From NCBI RefSeq assembly GCF_013359905.1, contig NZ_JABMCC010000115.1:682001-746000 (forward strand): a stretch of DNA of 64,000 nt, read 5' to 3'. Made by a program: the position numbers and the translations under genes. Under the pieces are notes generated by a model. The model made no database searches. It saw nothing but the letters and a program-made list of their open reading frames with translations, and was not told the origin of the DNA. Shown here in pieces: positions 8,119 to 16,809 of this stretch. The DNA is from Paenibacillus taichungensis. GTDB lineage: Bacteria; Bacillota; Bacilli; Paenibacillales; Paenibacillaceae. The number at the start of each line of letters is the position of its first letter. Position 1 is the stretch's first letter.

Positions 8119-8180
8119 GGCAAATATCCTACATTTTCGAAGGAGGTGGACCTATTTGCCGAGGAATGACGGCGAATAGG
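8119..8180 (+). promoter_or_regulatory. Structured leader with two mutually exclusive hairpins around the ribosome binding site
   Basis: GGCAAATA (8119-8126) can pair with TATTTGCC (8153-8160), extended by TCC with GGA across a two-base bulge, and so encloses the AAGGAGG ribosome site at 8140-8146. Alternatively CCTATTTGCCG (8151-8161) pairs with CGGCGAATAGG (8170-8180). The two helices share 8153-8160, so only one can form. The second hairpin would also bring the distant ribosome site close to the TTG start at 8189. This looks like a translational switch. No known riboswitch class was recognised. Confidence 0.5.
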
Positions 8181-8188
8181 AAGATAAT

Positions 8189-9505
8189 TTGAGTGACCCC
8201 TTACCGAGTATATTAAATTTATTTTTAATTGCTTTGCTTGTATTGATGAATGGTTTCTTTGTCTCGGCAGAATTCGCGATGGTCAAAGTTCGTGGCAGCC
8301 GGATTGAAGCTTTAGTGGAAACAGGTAATAAAAATGCGATTTATGCTTCTAATATTGTACGCAACCTGGATGCTTATCTGTCTGCGTGCCAATTGGGCAT
8401 AACGCTTGCTTCACTTGGACTCGGTTGGCTAGGAGAGCCAGCGATTGCTCACCTGTTAGAGCCCATGTTTACTGCATTTGGAATGGGTCCGGTATACGTA
8501 CACGGTATTTCCATTGCGATTGCTTTTGTTATTATTACGATTTTGCATATTGTACTCGGGGAACTTGCTCCCAAGACGATGGCTATCCGCAAATCAGAGA
8601 CGATTACGTTATGGTCTGCGGCGCTGCTTACGTTCTTTTACAAATTAATGTATCCCTTTATATGGGCATTGAATGGTATGGCGAACAGCCTGCTGAGAGT
8701 GTTTCGCATGGCACCGGCCTCGGAGCATGACTCAGCGCATAGTGAAGATGAAATACGCATTCTGATGAAAGAAAGCAATAAGAGCGGTTTAATTGATAAT
8801 ACTGAATTGGCGCTTGTTGATAATATATTTGATTTTACGGCAACAACCGCCCGTGAAATTATGATTCCGCGGACGGAAATGATCTGCCTGAATGCCAATC
8901 AGTCCATGCTGGAAAATCTGGAAATTGCCAGTGAGAGCATGCGTACCCGTTATCCGGTTTATAACGGTGACAAAGACCATATTATCGGTTTTATTCACAT
9001 TAAAGACCTGATGCGATCTCAGCTTACAGATACCATCTCGGTAATTCGGCCGATTCTCGCAGTACCCGATTCCACTCCGATCAGTGACCTGCTCAAGCGG
9101 ATGCAGCGTAGCAAGACACAGATTGCCATCCTGATTGATGAGTACGGAGGAACCTCCGGCCTTGTAACGCTTGAAGATATCATGGAAGAGATCGTGGGCG
9201 AGATTCAAGATGAATTTGACCAGGAGCGTCCGGTGATTGAGAAAGTGGATGAGATGGAATACTCTATTGACGGGCTCATGCTGATTGAAGAGGTTAGTGA
9301 GCGCTTTGGTCTGGATATGGACCGGGCAGATTATGATACGATTGGCGGCTGGTTATACTCCAGAGTAGACACCATCCCACCCGAAGTAGGGCAGTCGGTA
9401 GAGTATGATGGATATGTCTTTGTCATTCAAGAGACCGAACATAAGCGGATTTCGCGTGTGAATGTGATTAAGCTGGATCTGATGGTTGAAGGCGAAGGCG
9501 CCTAA
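8189..9505 (+). CDS. CNNM/CBS/CorC-domain membrane protein (hemolysin family)
   Basis: A 438-residue protein of the UPF0053/TlyC family, linked in other bacteria to magnesium or divalent metal efflux and resistance. The N-terminal CNNM domain has about four membrane segments: residues 6-28, 90-115, 120-150 and the re-entrant NAYLSACQLGITLASL stretch. Two CBS domains follow (about residues 220-275 and 285-340, with ILIDEYGGTSGLVTLED), then a CorC_HlyC transporter-associated domain to the end. The start is TTG 8189: an in-frame stop sits four codons upstream, and a later start would remove the first membrane segment. The best ribosome site is about 40 bases away and separated by a hairpin, which is unusual. 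The gene lies alone behind a strong promoter. Confidence 0.9.
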   Translation: MSDPLPSILNLFLIALLVLMNGFFVSAEFAMVKVRGSRIEALVETGNKNAIYASNIVRNLDAYLSACQLGITLASLGLGWLGEPAIAHLLEPMFTAFGMGPVYVHGISIAIAFVIITILHIVLGELAPKTMAIRKSETITLWSAALLTFFYKLMYPFIWALNGMANSLLRVFRMAPASEHDSAHSEDEIRILMKESNKSGLIDNTELALVDNIFDFTATTAREIMIPRTEMICLNANQSMLENLEIASESMRTRYPVYNGDKDHIIGFIHIKDLMRSQLTDTISVIRPILAVPDSTPISDLLKRMQRSKTQIAILIDEYGGTSGLVTLEDIMEEIVGEIQDEFDQERPVIEKVDEMEYSIDGLMLIEEVSERFGLDMDRADYDTIGGWLYSRVDTIPPEVGQSVEYDGYVFVIQETEHKRISRVNVIKLDLMVEGEGA

Positions 9506-9550
9506 TCCAAAGTATTATTTATGGAGACAGGAGATTCCAGTCTATAGAGA

Positions 9551-9590
9551 GGCCGTACGCTGGATTATTCCATTGTGCGGCTTTTTGTTT
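9551..9590 (+). terminator. Rho-independent terminator
   Basis: GGCCGTAC pairs with GTGCGGC (one wobble), with a further inner GGA/TCC pairing, followed by CTTTTTGTTT. Confidence 0.75.
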
Positions 9591-9664
9591 ACCCTATAAT
9601 CGTAGCATGCACGGCTGCAAACAGGGTATAATGGAACGACTTTGCAAGATAGGAGAGGTTGAGA

Positions 9665-10573
9665 TTGAGCTATCGCATTGAGGTTGGATTTACGCCTGTA
9701 TTTGAATTCATGGCCAGTTTGCATACATATATTTGCCGGAAATCGCATAAAAAGATTGATTTATCCATAGCCTGGGCGCAAGAAACAGAAGGGCAGCTAA
9801 CACCTGAGCTTGCTACTGTCTTACAAAATATGAACGTGGATGATGATTGGAAATGGATGTATCTGCTTGTCTGTTTGCGAGTGGAAGCTGAGGAGCCAGA
9901 GGATTTTATTGAATGGTTTAGCCAACGAACAGTGCTTGACCTTCATGACATTTTTAGTCGGTACAGTTTCCCTTATACGGATGATATCGCTGCTTTCCAG
10001 ACCAAGATGACCTATGTCTTAACCGGCTGGAATGAGCAATATTTTCGTTTGCTTGATCCCGCCATCTTGCAGCATCTGCGCCAGGAGGTTCTGAACCGCA
10101 AGGAACAGTTAAATCAATCTCCCCAGAAAGAGGTACTCGACGATGCGACCAACGGGTTGATGTTCCGGGACATGAAGGGGCTGGATAGACTACTGCTTGT
10201 GCCACAATTTCATTTTCAACCGCTAAATGTCATCCTGCATTTTGGGGATACTCTGCTGTGCCATTATTCCTCCAGATTGTATATGGGAGATCACGAATAT
10301 ATTCCGACCCATCATTTGCGTGTGATTCGCAGCTTGGGAGAGAAGAACCGACTGAAAATCATGCGTTTTCTGCATCAGGGACCACGTTCGTTCATAGAAA
10401 TTGTTCGTCACTTGAAGCTCTCCAAAGGAATTACTCATGACCATCTTTCCAAGCTTCGTGGAGCAGGGTTGGTCTATGCGCATTTTGAAGGAGAGAGCCT
10501 GGTTGAGTATTCACTTCGTCTTCATGCACTAGAGCAAATTTTACCGAATGTCATGAATTATTTGGAGCAATAA
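9665..10573 (+). CDS. ArsR-family transcriptional regulator with large N-terminal domain
   Basis: About 302 residues. The last 80 residues are a winged helix-turn-helix of ArsR type (SLGEKNRLKIMRFLHQGPRS, then LKLSKGITHDHLSKLRGAGL, with a wing ending YSLRL). The first 210 residues resemble the sensing domain of larger ArsR-like regulators, with no metal-binding Cys cluster, so the ligand is probably not a metal. TTG 9659 directly abuts the AGGAGAGG site; TTG 9665 is spaced six bases from it and is preferred. Two TATAAT boxes (9595-9600 and 9627-9632) precede it. The neighbouring peptide-type importer starts 320 bases downstream behind a promoter carrying three repeated half-sites, so this regulator may control that importer. 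That link is inference. Confidence 0.8.
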   Translation: MSYRIEVGFTPVFEFMASLHTYICRKSHKKIDLSIAWAQETEGQLTPELATVLQNMNVDDDWKWMYLLVCLRVEAEEPEDFIEWFSQRTVLDLHDIFSRYSFPYTDDIAAFQTKMTYVLTGWNEQYFRLLDPAILQHLRQEVLNRKEQLNQSPQKEVLDDATNGLMFRDMKGLDRLLLVPQFHFQPLNVILHFGDTLLCHYSSRLYMGDHEYIPTHHLRVIRSLGEKNRLKIMRFLHQGPRSFIEIVRHLKLSKGITHDHLSKLRGAGLVYAHFEGESLVEYSLRLHALEQILPNVMNYLEQ

Positions 10574-10619
10574 CGTTTATCAAAATGTGGTTTTTAGAAA
10601 AAAAGTATTCCTCTGATAC

Positions 10620-10690
10620 AGCCGTATGTTTGTTGTGGCCGAACTGAAATTTATTCAGTAAATCCGCGCAAAACATACGGCTATTTTATC
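10620..10690 (+). terminator. Large terminator-like stem-loop after the ArsR gene
   Basis: AGCCGTATGTTT (10620-10631) pairs perfectly with AAACATACGGCT (10671-10682). The loop holds a second hairpin, ACTGAA/TTCAGT, and ATTTTAT follows. The arm lengths suggest a real structure, although the T tract is short. Confidence 0.65.
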
Positions 10691-10735
10691 GCTTTAAAGT
10701 GGATATTAATGGTTTTAATATAAATATTTTTTTGT

Positions 10736-10773
10736 GGTTCTCTATTTACAGAACCAAATACGGTTCTTATAAT
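10736..10773 (+). promoter_or_regulatory. Importer operon promoter overlapped by three GGTTCT/AGAACC half-sites
   Basis: A SigA-type promoter, TTTACA (10745-10750), 17 bases, TATAAT (10768-10773). GGTTCT (10736-10741), AGAACC (10750-10755) and GGTTCT (10762-10767) flank and overlap the -35 and spacer, giving inverted repeats with 8- and 6-base gaps. A regulator bound here would block the promoter. The region from 10774 to 10895 is an AT-rich leader in which I see nothing further except the GGGGAGG ribosome site. Confidence 0.65.
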
Positions 10774-10895
10774 AGGGCTTATCGAACTTATACCTTACTA
10801 ATTTCATAGGAATTATATATATTCTGGATTATTTCGGGAATTAGGAATGGCTGAGCGAGAAAAATATGGATTATTTATGAATTGGGGAGGATTTT

Positions 10896-12620
10896 ATGAG
10901 AGTGAAAGGTTTATCCGTGGCATCGTTAATCATCAGTAGTGCGATTGTGTTATCGGCATGTGCTGGAGGTGGGGGAGCAGAGACCACTACTGCTGGAAGC
11001 GGGACAACAAATTCGGGCACACAAGCGACTCCGGTTTCAGCAGCACTGGATGCACCCTTTCAGGCAACGGACCTGAATCAATTACCTGAGACGGCAAAAA
11101 AACGAACGGATACGGTGATTGTGGGACTTACGGATCCCAGTGGGGCTTTCACACCGTACTTCCATCAGAGTGGATATGATGGCAACGTTGCTTCATTGCT
11201 ATTTGCTTCACTTGTGACCGTAGATGAGAAAGGATTGCCTGTTCCTGATCTCGCTGAAAGCTGGGATGTGTCAGACGATCAGCGTACATACACGTTTCAT
11301 CTGAGAAAAGATTCCAAGTTCAGTGACGGCTCCGCGCTCACCGCAGATGATATTGCTTTTACATGGACCATTCTGCATGACAAGTCGTATGACGGTGGAT
11401 TCGATATTTTCTCCACCAAGGTGAAAGGCGGTAAAGCGTATACCAAAGGAAAGGCAGATCACATCGAGGGTATTAAGGTCATTGATCCGTTAACGATCTC
11501 GGTCACGCTGGAACAACCCAACGCAACTGCTCTGCTTACATTGGGCTCAGAGGTGTTATCCAAAGCCTACTACGGCAAAGACTATCAATTCGGCAAGCTT
11601 GAATACATTAAAAATCTTCATGCAACACCTGTAGGCAATGGTCCTTATAAACTCGAAAAGTTCATTCCGGGTCAGGAAGTTCGATTCGTTGCCAACGAAT
11701 TCTACTACAAGGGCAAACCGAAAACCGAGCACTTCATATATAAAACATCGGAAGGAGACACCTGGCAGTTTATTGAGACCGGAGAGATCGACTTCACTTC
11801 GTTCACGGCTACCCAGGAGAATATCGATAAGCTGAAAAATATCCCATACCTTAACCTTCTACCTTACACACCAAGTACATACGGATATTTACAGCTTAAT
11901 CTGGAGCATGAACAGCTTCAGGAAAAAGAAGTACGGCAAGCCATCACCTATGGCCTGGATCGTCAGTCCATCTATGTGGACGCCAACCAAGGGGCAGGGG
12001 CTGTTGCCAACATCCCGACTTCACCTATTTCCTGGTCATATACGGAAGAAGGTATTAATCCATATGCCTATGATCCGGACAAAGCCAATCAATTGCTGGA
12101 CGACGCAGGTTGGGTGCCTGGAGCGGATGGCATCCGTGAGAAAAACGGGAAGAAGTTGTCCCTGCATTTCCTCGGAACGAAGAGTCCGGCCACTGATATC
12201 TTCATTGCGGTGGCCAAAGAAAACTTTGAAGCGATTGGCGTGCAGTTCCAGCCGGAAGTCTTCGCTGATTTCAACTCGCTTGTTTCCAAAGTGGAGGGTG
12301 GCGATTACGATGTAGCTTCCTTCTCTACACCGATGTTAACGGATCCTTCGGACGGTGTACTGCAATTTGTGGATGGTGAGCTGAAGGGCTACGACAATCC
12401 CAAAGTGAAAGAGCTGTACAACAAAGGTCTGGCTACGACAGACATTGAGGAGCGTAAGACAGTATACAAAGAGCTGTACCAGTTGCTCAACGATGAGCTG
12501 CCTGTCATTTTCACCAGTTACAAAAAAACAGTTTACGCCTATAACGGTCGGATCGATGGACTCTCTGTCAGTCCATACCGCGGGATTGCAACCAGCTTGC
12601 CGGAATGGTCTCTGAAATAA
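10896..12620 (+). CDS. ABC importer substrate-binding lipoprotein, family 5 (peptide type)
   Basis: A 574-residue lipoprotein. The signal peptide ends with lipobox LSAC, lipid-modified at Cys22. A Gly/Thr-rich linker follows, then the family 5 extracellular solute-binding fold (YFHQSGYDGNVASLLFASLV, LAESWDVSDDQRTYTFHLRK, and the signature GPYKLEKF). The family binds oligopeptides, dipeptides, nickel or sugars; the exact ligand cannot be told. It is the first gene of a five-gene importer operon, and the promoter upstream carries repeated operator-like half-sites. An unusually stable hairpin lies between it and the first permease, as expected where the binding protein is needed in excess. Confidence 0.92.
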   Translation: MRVKGLSVASLIISSAIVLSACAGGGGAETTTAGSGTTNSGTQATPVSAALDAPFQATDLNQLPETAKKRTDTVIVGLTDPSGAFTPYFHQSGYDGNVASLLFASLVTVDEKGLPVPDLAESWDVSDDQRTYTFHLRKDSKFSDGSALTADDIAFTWTILHDKSYDGGFDIFSTKVKGGKAYTKGKADHIEGIKVIDPLTISVTLEQPNATALLTLGSEVLSKAYYGKDYQFGKLEYIKNLHATPVGNGPYKLEKFIPGQEVRFVANEFYYKGKPKTEHFIYKTSEGDTWQFIETGEIDFTSFTATQENIDKLKNIPYLNLLPYTPSTYGYLQLNLEHEQLQEKEVRQAITYGLDRQSIYVDANQGAGAVANIPTSPISWSYTEEGINPYAYDPDKANQLLDDAGWVPGADGIREKNGKKLSLHFLGTKSPATDIFIAVAKENFEAIGVQFQPEVFADFNSLVSKVEGGDYDVASFSTPMLTDPSDGVLQFVDGELKGYDNPKVKELYNKGLATTDIEERKTVYKELYQLLNDELPVIFTSYKKTVYAYNGRIDGLSVSPYRGIATSLPEWSLK

Positions 12621-12664
12621 GCGGTGGTATGAATCAAGAAACATCAATACCGAAATAAACAAAA

Positions 12665-12702
12665 CGTCCCTTGTGTTTGCGATGTCGCAGATGCAGGGGA
12701 CG
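12665..12702 (+). other. Intercistronic stem-loop between binding protein and permease
   Basis: CGTCCCTTG and CAGGGGACG form a stem with an inner GCGA/TCGC pairing. No T tract follows, so it is more likely an mRNA-stabilising or processing hairpin than a terminator. It sits just before the permease ribosome site AAGGAG. Confidence 0.55.
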
Positions 12703-12721
12703 CATTGATAAGGAGCCTGAT

Positions 12722-13678
12722 ATGAGCACTTACATTGTGAAACGGATGACATATATGGTTCTTATTTTGCTGGCCGCTTCCGTTCTGATCTTCAGTCTGT
12801 ATGCACTTACCCCTGGCGACTACATCTCCAGCAACATTAAGCTGAGTCCTGAGCGCAAGGCCGAACTGCGAGAATTATATGGACTGGACAAGCCCGTTAT
12901 CGAACGATATCTCATCTGGATGAAAAATGCTGTACACGGGGACTTCGGATATTCATTGGCACAACAAAAGCCAGTGCTCTCGCTGTTCAACGAATATATC
13001 TGGAATTCATTCCTGTTAGCTGCGGTGACCACATTCCTGACCTGGTTTATCGCGGTTATTATCGGTGTGATCGCTGCCTATAAGCAGTACTCGTGGTTCG
13101 ATACCTTCGTGATGATAGGCATATTTGCAGCCATGTCCGTGCCATCTTTCTTTATCGGATTGTTTTTGATCAAACTGCTGGCGGTTGACCTAAAATGGTT
13201 GCCTCCAGGCGGCATGATGACTACAGGAAGTAATGCTACCGGTCTGGCCTATGTCAAAGAGGTGATTCAACACATGACCTTGCCTGTAATTGTTATGACC
13301 CTTCTCGGGGTAGGCTCACTTACCCGTTACTTCCGCAGCAACATGATTGATGTGATCAAGCAGGATTATATTCGCACAGCACGAGCCAAAGGTTTAAAAG
13401 AAAGCAAAGTTTTATACACCCATGCCTTGCGCAATGCTCTGTTGCCTGCGATAACACTGATTGGATTCGAGCTGCCGTCCTTATTCGGTGGTTCACTTAT
13501 TATTGAGAAAATATTCAGCTGGCCTGGTATCGGCCAGTTATATATGCAGTCCTTTTCGCTACGGGATTATCCGCTGCTGATGGGCTTTACCATGTTTATC
13601 GCCATTCTGACCGTCATTGGAACGCTGCTGTCTGATGTGCTCTATCACATCGCAGATCCGCGTGTCCGTTTGCAATAG
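12722..13678 (+). CDS. ABC importer permease, OppB/DppB type
   Basis: A 318-residue inner membrane permease. It has an N-terminal membrane segment (YMVLILLAASVLIFSLYALTP) and an opening TYIVKRM typical of DppB/OppB, then a large outer loop, and five further segments in the BPD_transp_1 domain. The cytoplasmic EAA-like loop is IRTARAKGLKESKVLYTHALRN-type, which contacts the ATPases. The start ATG 12722 follows AAGGAG; the frame extends further upstream, but that part overlaps the hairpin and has no ribosome site. It would pair with the next gene as a heterodimer. Confidence 0.92.
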   Translation: MSTYIVKRMTYMVLILLAASVLIFSLYALTPGDYISSNIKLSPERKAELRELYGLDKPVIERYLIWMKNAVHGDFGYSLAQQKPVLSLFNEYIWNSFLLAAVTTFLTWFIAVIIGVIAAYKQYSWFDTFVMIGIFAAMSVPSFFIGLFLIKLLAVDLKWLPPGGMMTTGSNATGLAYVKEVIQHMTLPVIVMTLLGVGSLTRYFRSNMIDVIKQDYIRTARAKGLKESKVLYTHALRNALLPAITLIGFELPSLFGGSLIIEKIFSWPGIGQLYMQSFSLRDYPLLMGFTMFIAILTVIGTLLSDVLYHIADPRVRLQ

Positions 13679-13691
13679 GGGGGCTATGAAC

Positions 13692-14633
13692 ATGACAATC
13701 TCTTCATCGTCTGTAACGAGAAATGCCGCAGAAGCTACCTTACCTTCAAAGGTTCCGGCCAAGTCTTCTTTATGGAAATTGTCGATCCGAAGACTGCTCA
13801 AGAACAAACTTGCTGTTGGCGGATTCATCGTGGTTTTGTTGATGTTTGTTGCTTGTTTCATTGGACCGCTGTTCTCACCATATACCGATAACAAGATCAA
13901 TATGACAGCGATGAAACAAGGCCCCGGCATTCATCACTGGCTTGGTACGGATGCGCTTGGTAGGGATGTGCTTACCCGTGTGCTGATGGCTGGTCGTATC
14001 TCGCTCACTGTTGGTTTGGCCTCCATGGTTCTATCCGTATTTATCGGCTCTTTGCTTGGAGCCATCGCCGGATATTATCGTGGCATTGTTGATCAGGTCA
14101 TTATGCGGATTGCCGACTTGCTGCTTACGATCCCGGGATTGCCGCTACTGTTCATTTTCGGCGCGTTGTTATCGGATTGGAAGGTTCCGCCGGATTCCAG
14201 AATGTATATCGTCATGTTGATGCTCAGCTTTGTCAACTGGCCCGGTATGGCCCGAATGGTACGGGGACAGATGTTAAGCTTGCGAGAACGTGAGTTCATG
14301 CAGGCCGCTATTGTTCTTGGCTTGCGTGACCGTCGCAAACTGTTTCACCATCTTCTGCCCAATATCGTTCCGCTTCTCATCGTCATGGCGACTCTGAATA
14401 TCGGAGGGTCCATTCTCAGCGAATCGGTACTTAGCTTTTTTGGACTGGGTGTCATGCCCCCAACGCCTACATGGGGCAATATGATCGATGCAGCCAACAA
14501 CATGATTGATTTTCAACAGCATCCGTGGTTATGGATTCCGCCAGGGCTGTCCATTTTCGTGACCGTTATTGCGATTAACATTTTTGGTGATGGTCTTCGA
14601 GACGTATTAGATCCCAAACAGAAGAGAAGGTGA
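13692..14633 (+). CDS. ABC importer permease, OppC/DppC type
   Basis: About 313 residues. An N-terminal cytoplasmic tail and OppC_N segment (LLKNKLAVGGFIVVLLMFVACFIGPLF) are followed by the HHWLGTDALGRDVLTRV motif seen in nearly all OppC/DppC proteins. Five membrane segments of BPD_transp_1 and an EAA-type loop (QAAIVLGLRDRRKLFHHLLPN) come next. ATG 13686 and ATG 13692 are both possible; the G-rich ribosome site at 13677-13683 is better spaced for 13692. The gene begins eight to fourteen bases after the preceding permease stop, so the two are probably translated together. Confidence 0.91.
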   Translation: MTISSSSVTRNAAEATLPSKVPAKSSLWKLSIRRLLKNKLAVGGFIVVLLMFVACFIGPLFSPYTDNKINMTAMKQGPGIHHWLGTDALGRDVLTRVLMAGRISLTVGLASMVLSVFIGSLLGAIAGYYRGIVDQVIMRIADLLLTIPGLPLLFIFGALLSDWKVPPDSRMYIVMLMLSFVNWPGMARMVRGQMLSLREREFMQAAIVLGLRDRRKLFHHLLPNIVPLLIVMATLNIGGSILSESVLSFFGLGVMPPTPTWGNMIDAANNMIDFQQHPWLWIPPGLSIFVTVIAINIFGDGLRDVLDPKQKRR

Positions 14634-14642
14634 GCACGCCTC

Positions 14643-15626
14643 ATGCAAAATATGATTGAAATTGAACAACTTGAAACTCATTTTTACTCAGAAGAAGGAA
14701 ATGTCAAAGCCGTGGACGGCGTAAGCCTGAATGTACGTGAAGGGGAGACGGTGTGCATCGTTGGTGAATCAGGCTGTGGCAAAAGTGTAACCGCCATGTC
14801 GATTATGGGATTGATTGAAGAACCGGCTGGCAAGGTAGTAGGAGGTGTGATCCGTTTTGATGGACGGGATCTGCTCCGGGAAAGTAAATCTTCGCTGCGT
14901 GCCATCCGGGGCAATGACATCTCCATGATTTTTCAGGAACCGATGTCCTCGTTGAATCCCGTGCTGAAGATCGGTGAGCAATTAATGGAGCCGCTGATTG
15001 TACACTTGAAAATGAGTAAAAAGCAGGCTCGTGCCAGAGCGGTTGAGCTGATTGCCGAAGTTGGCATTTCACGTCCCGAACAGATTGCAAACAGCTATCC
15101 GCATGAGCTGAGTGGAGGTATGCTGCAGCGCATTATGATTGCCATTGCCATCTCATGTAACCCGAAACTGTTAATCGCGGATGAACCAACCACCGCACTG
15201 GATGTGACCATTCAAGCGCAGATATTGGATATGTTACAACACATCAAGTCCCAATCAGGAACCTCCATTCTGATGATTACGCATGACCTTGGCGTTGTAG
15301 CCGAGATGGCGGATTATGTCGTTGTAATGTATGCAGGCAAAGTGGTGGAAGAGGGGAAAGTGGTGCAATTATTTGAATCTCCCAAACATCCATATACCCA
15401 AGGATTACTACGCTCCAAGCCAATTATCAATCAACGGCAGGATGAATTGTATTCGATACCCGGACATGTACCTGATCCACTGTCCTTAAAAGATTCCTGT
15501 CATTTTGCTGATCGTTGTGAGCACTGTATGTCGATATGCACCACGCAAATGCCGACGCTGAAGCAGCTTGGACCTGGTCAGAAGGCTGCATGCTTTCTGT
15601 ATGAGGAGGCATTGAGTCATGTCTGA
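14643..15626 (+). CDS. ABC importer ATPase, OppD/DppD type
   Basis: A 327-residue ATP-binding subunit. The Walker A is GESGCGKS, the Q-loop is FQEPMSSLNP, the signature is LSGGMLQRIMIA, the Walker B is LLIADEPTTALD and the H-loop is ITHDLG. The signature has Met-Leu where most members have Gln-Arg, a usual DppD-type variation. The C-terminal oligopeptide/dipeptide (oligo_HPY) extension carries four Cys (CHFADRCEHC...C...C) in the pattern that binds an iron-sulfur cluster in DppD-type ATPases. It overlaps the next ATPase gene by eight bases. Confidence 0.92.
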   Translation: MQNMIEIEQLETHFYSEEGNVKAVDGVSLNVREGETVCIVGESGCGKSVTAMSIMGLIEEPAGKVVGGVIRFDGRDLLRESKSSLRAIRGNDISMIFQEPMSSLNPVLKIGEQLMEPLIVHLKMSKKQARARAVELIAEVGISRPEQIANSYPHELSGGMLQRIMIAIAISCNPKLLIADEPTTALDVTIQAQILDMLQHIKSQSGTSILMITHDLGVVAEMADYVVVMYAGKVVEEGKVVQLFESPKHPYTQGLLRSKPIINQRQDELYSIPGHVPDPLSLKDSCHFADRCEHCMSICTTQMPTLKQLGPGQKAACFLYEEALSHV

Positions 15627-16584
15627 ACCTCTATTGGAAATTGAACATCTCAAAACCTATTTCCCAGTGCGCAAAGGCTTATTAAATCGTACGGTAGCCC
15701 ATGTGAAAGCAGTCGATGATATCAGCATCACGATTCATGAAGGCGAGACGTTTGGATTAGTGGGTGAATCCGGAAGTGGCAAGAGCACCGTTGGAAGAAC
15801 GATCGTGCGATTAACGGAAAAAACGGAAGGACAGATTCGTTTTCAAGGTGTTGACTTGCATCAGTTATCTATGCAGGAAGTGCGGAAGATCCGTCCGCAG
15901 CTTCAACTTATTTTCCAGGACCCCTACAGTTCACTGAACCCGCGCATTCGCATTGGTGATGCGATCGGGGAGGCTGTATTGGATCATGGGTTGGCTACCG
16001 CAAGCGAGGTTCGTGATCTCGTCAAGGAGGTACTCGGAGCCTGCGGATTGTCATCTTATCATATTGATCGTTTTCCCCATGAGTTCTCTGGTGGACAGCG
16101 ACAACGGATTGGGATTGCGCGAGCTTTGATCTTAAATCCGAAACTGATTATCGCAGATGAACCGGTATCAGCACTGGACGTGTCTATTCAGGCTCAGATT
16201 ATCAACCTGTTCAGACGGCTTCAGCAAGAGCGTGGCCTTGCTTACTTGTTTATTTCGCATGATCTGAGTGTGGTGGAACATCTGTGTGACCGTATTGGAG
16301 TGATGTATCTGGGCTCCATGGTCGAGACGGCCTCCAGAGATGAGTTGTTCGGCAATCCACTGCATCCGTATACGAAAGCCCTGCTATCAGCTGTACCTGT
16401 GCCGATTCCCAAATTGAAACGGGAACGAATTGTGCTTAAAGGGGATATCCCCAGTCCGGTGAATCCGCCAACTGGATGCAAGTTTCATACGCGTTGTCCA
16501 TGGGCAGAAGATATCTGCAAGCAGCAAATTCCAGCGTATCGGAACGTTGGAGCGGATCATTTTGTAGCCTGTCATTTGGTCTGA
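15619..16584 (+). CDS. ABC importer ATPase, OppF/DppF type
   Basis: A 321-residue second ATPase. It has Walker A GESGSGKS, Q-loop FQDPYSSLNPR, signature FSGGQRQRIGIARAL, Walker B LIIADEPVSALD and H-loop FISHDLS, with the long N-terminal KTYFPVRKG stretch typical of OppF/DppF. The C-terminal oligo_HPY extension again has Cys residues (GCKFHTRCPWAEDIC). With the four preceding genes it completes one importer. Translation is coupled through the ATG that overlaps the end of the previous gene. Confidence 0.92.
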   Translation: MSEPLLEIEHLKTYFPVRKGLLNRTVAHVKAVDDISITIHEGETFGLVGESGSGKSTVGRTIVRLTEKTEGQIRFQGVDLHQLSMQEVRKIRPQLQLIFQDPYSSLNPRIRIGDAIGEAVLDHGLATASEVRDLVKEVLGACGLSSYHIDRFPHEFSGGQRQRIGIARALILNPKLIIADEPVSALDVSIQAQIINLFRRLQQERGLAYLFISHDLSVVEHLCDRIGVMYLGSMVETASRDELFGNPLHPYTKALLSAVPVPIPKLKRERIVLKGDIPSPVNPPTGCKFHTRCPWAEDICKQQIPAYRNVGADHFVACHLV

Positions 16585-16691
16585 AGCATGTGAGAGTAAT
16601 TTCATATCAACGGTATCTTATGGATACGTAATGGAATTATTTAGGTTTCATCCATTCTGTATGTGTTCATTCGAAGAAGTATCAAAGTACC

Positions 16692-16738
16692 AAAAGACGC
16701 TGCCGACATGTAAGTCGGAGCGTCTTTTATTTTTTTTG
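16692..16738 (+). terminator. Rho-independent terminator of the importer operon
   Basis: AAAAGACGCT pairs with AGCGTCTTTT, with an inner CCGAC/GTCGG hairpin, followed by a long T-rich tract. Confidence 0.88.
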
Positions 16739-16809
16739 AAACCTTCTAACCACTACATCCGTTTAATATTTACACAAAATCAAATTTGGAAAATGAAGGG
16801 TGGATACAT

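Noticed and set aside
7920..8123. 67-codon minus-strand frame between the phosphatase and CNNM genes
   Set aside because: Covers two promoters and the leader; composition unlike protein, no ribosome site.
8080..8169. 29-codon upstream frame in the CNNM leader
   Set aside because: The ribosome site is only three bases from its ATG, and the region is better explained as structured leader.
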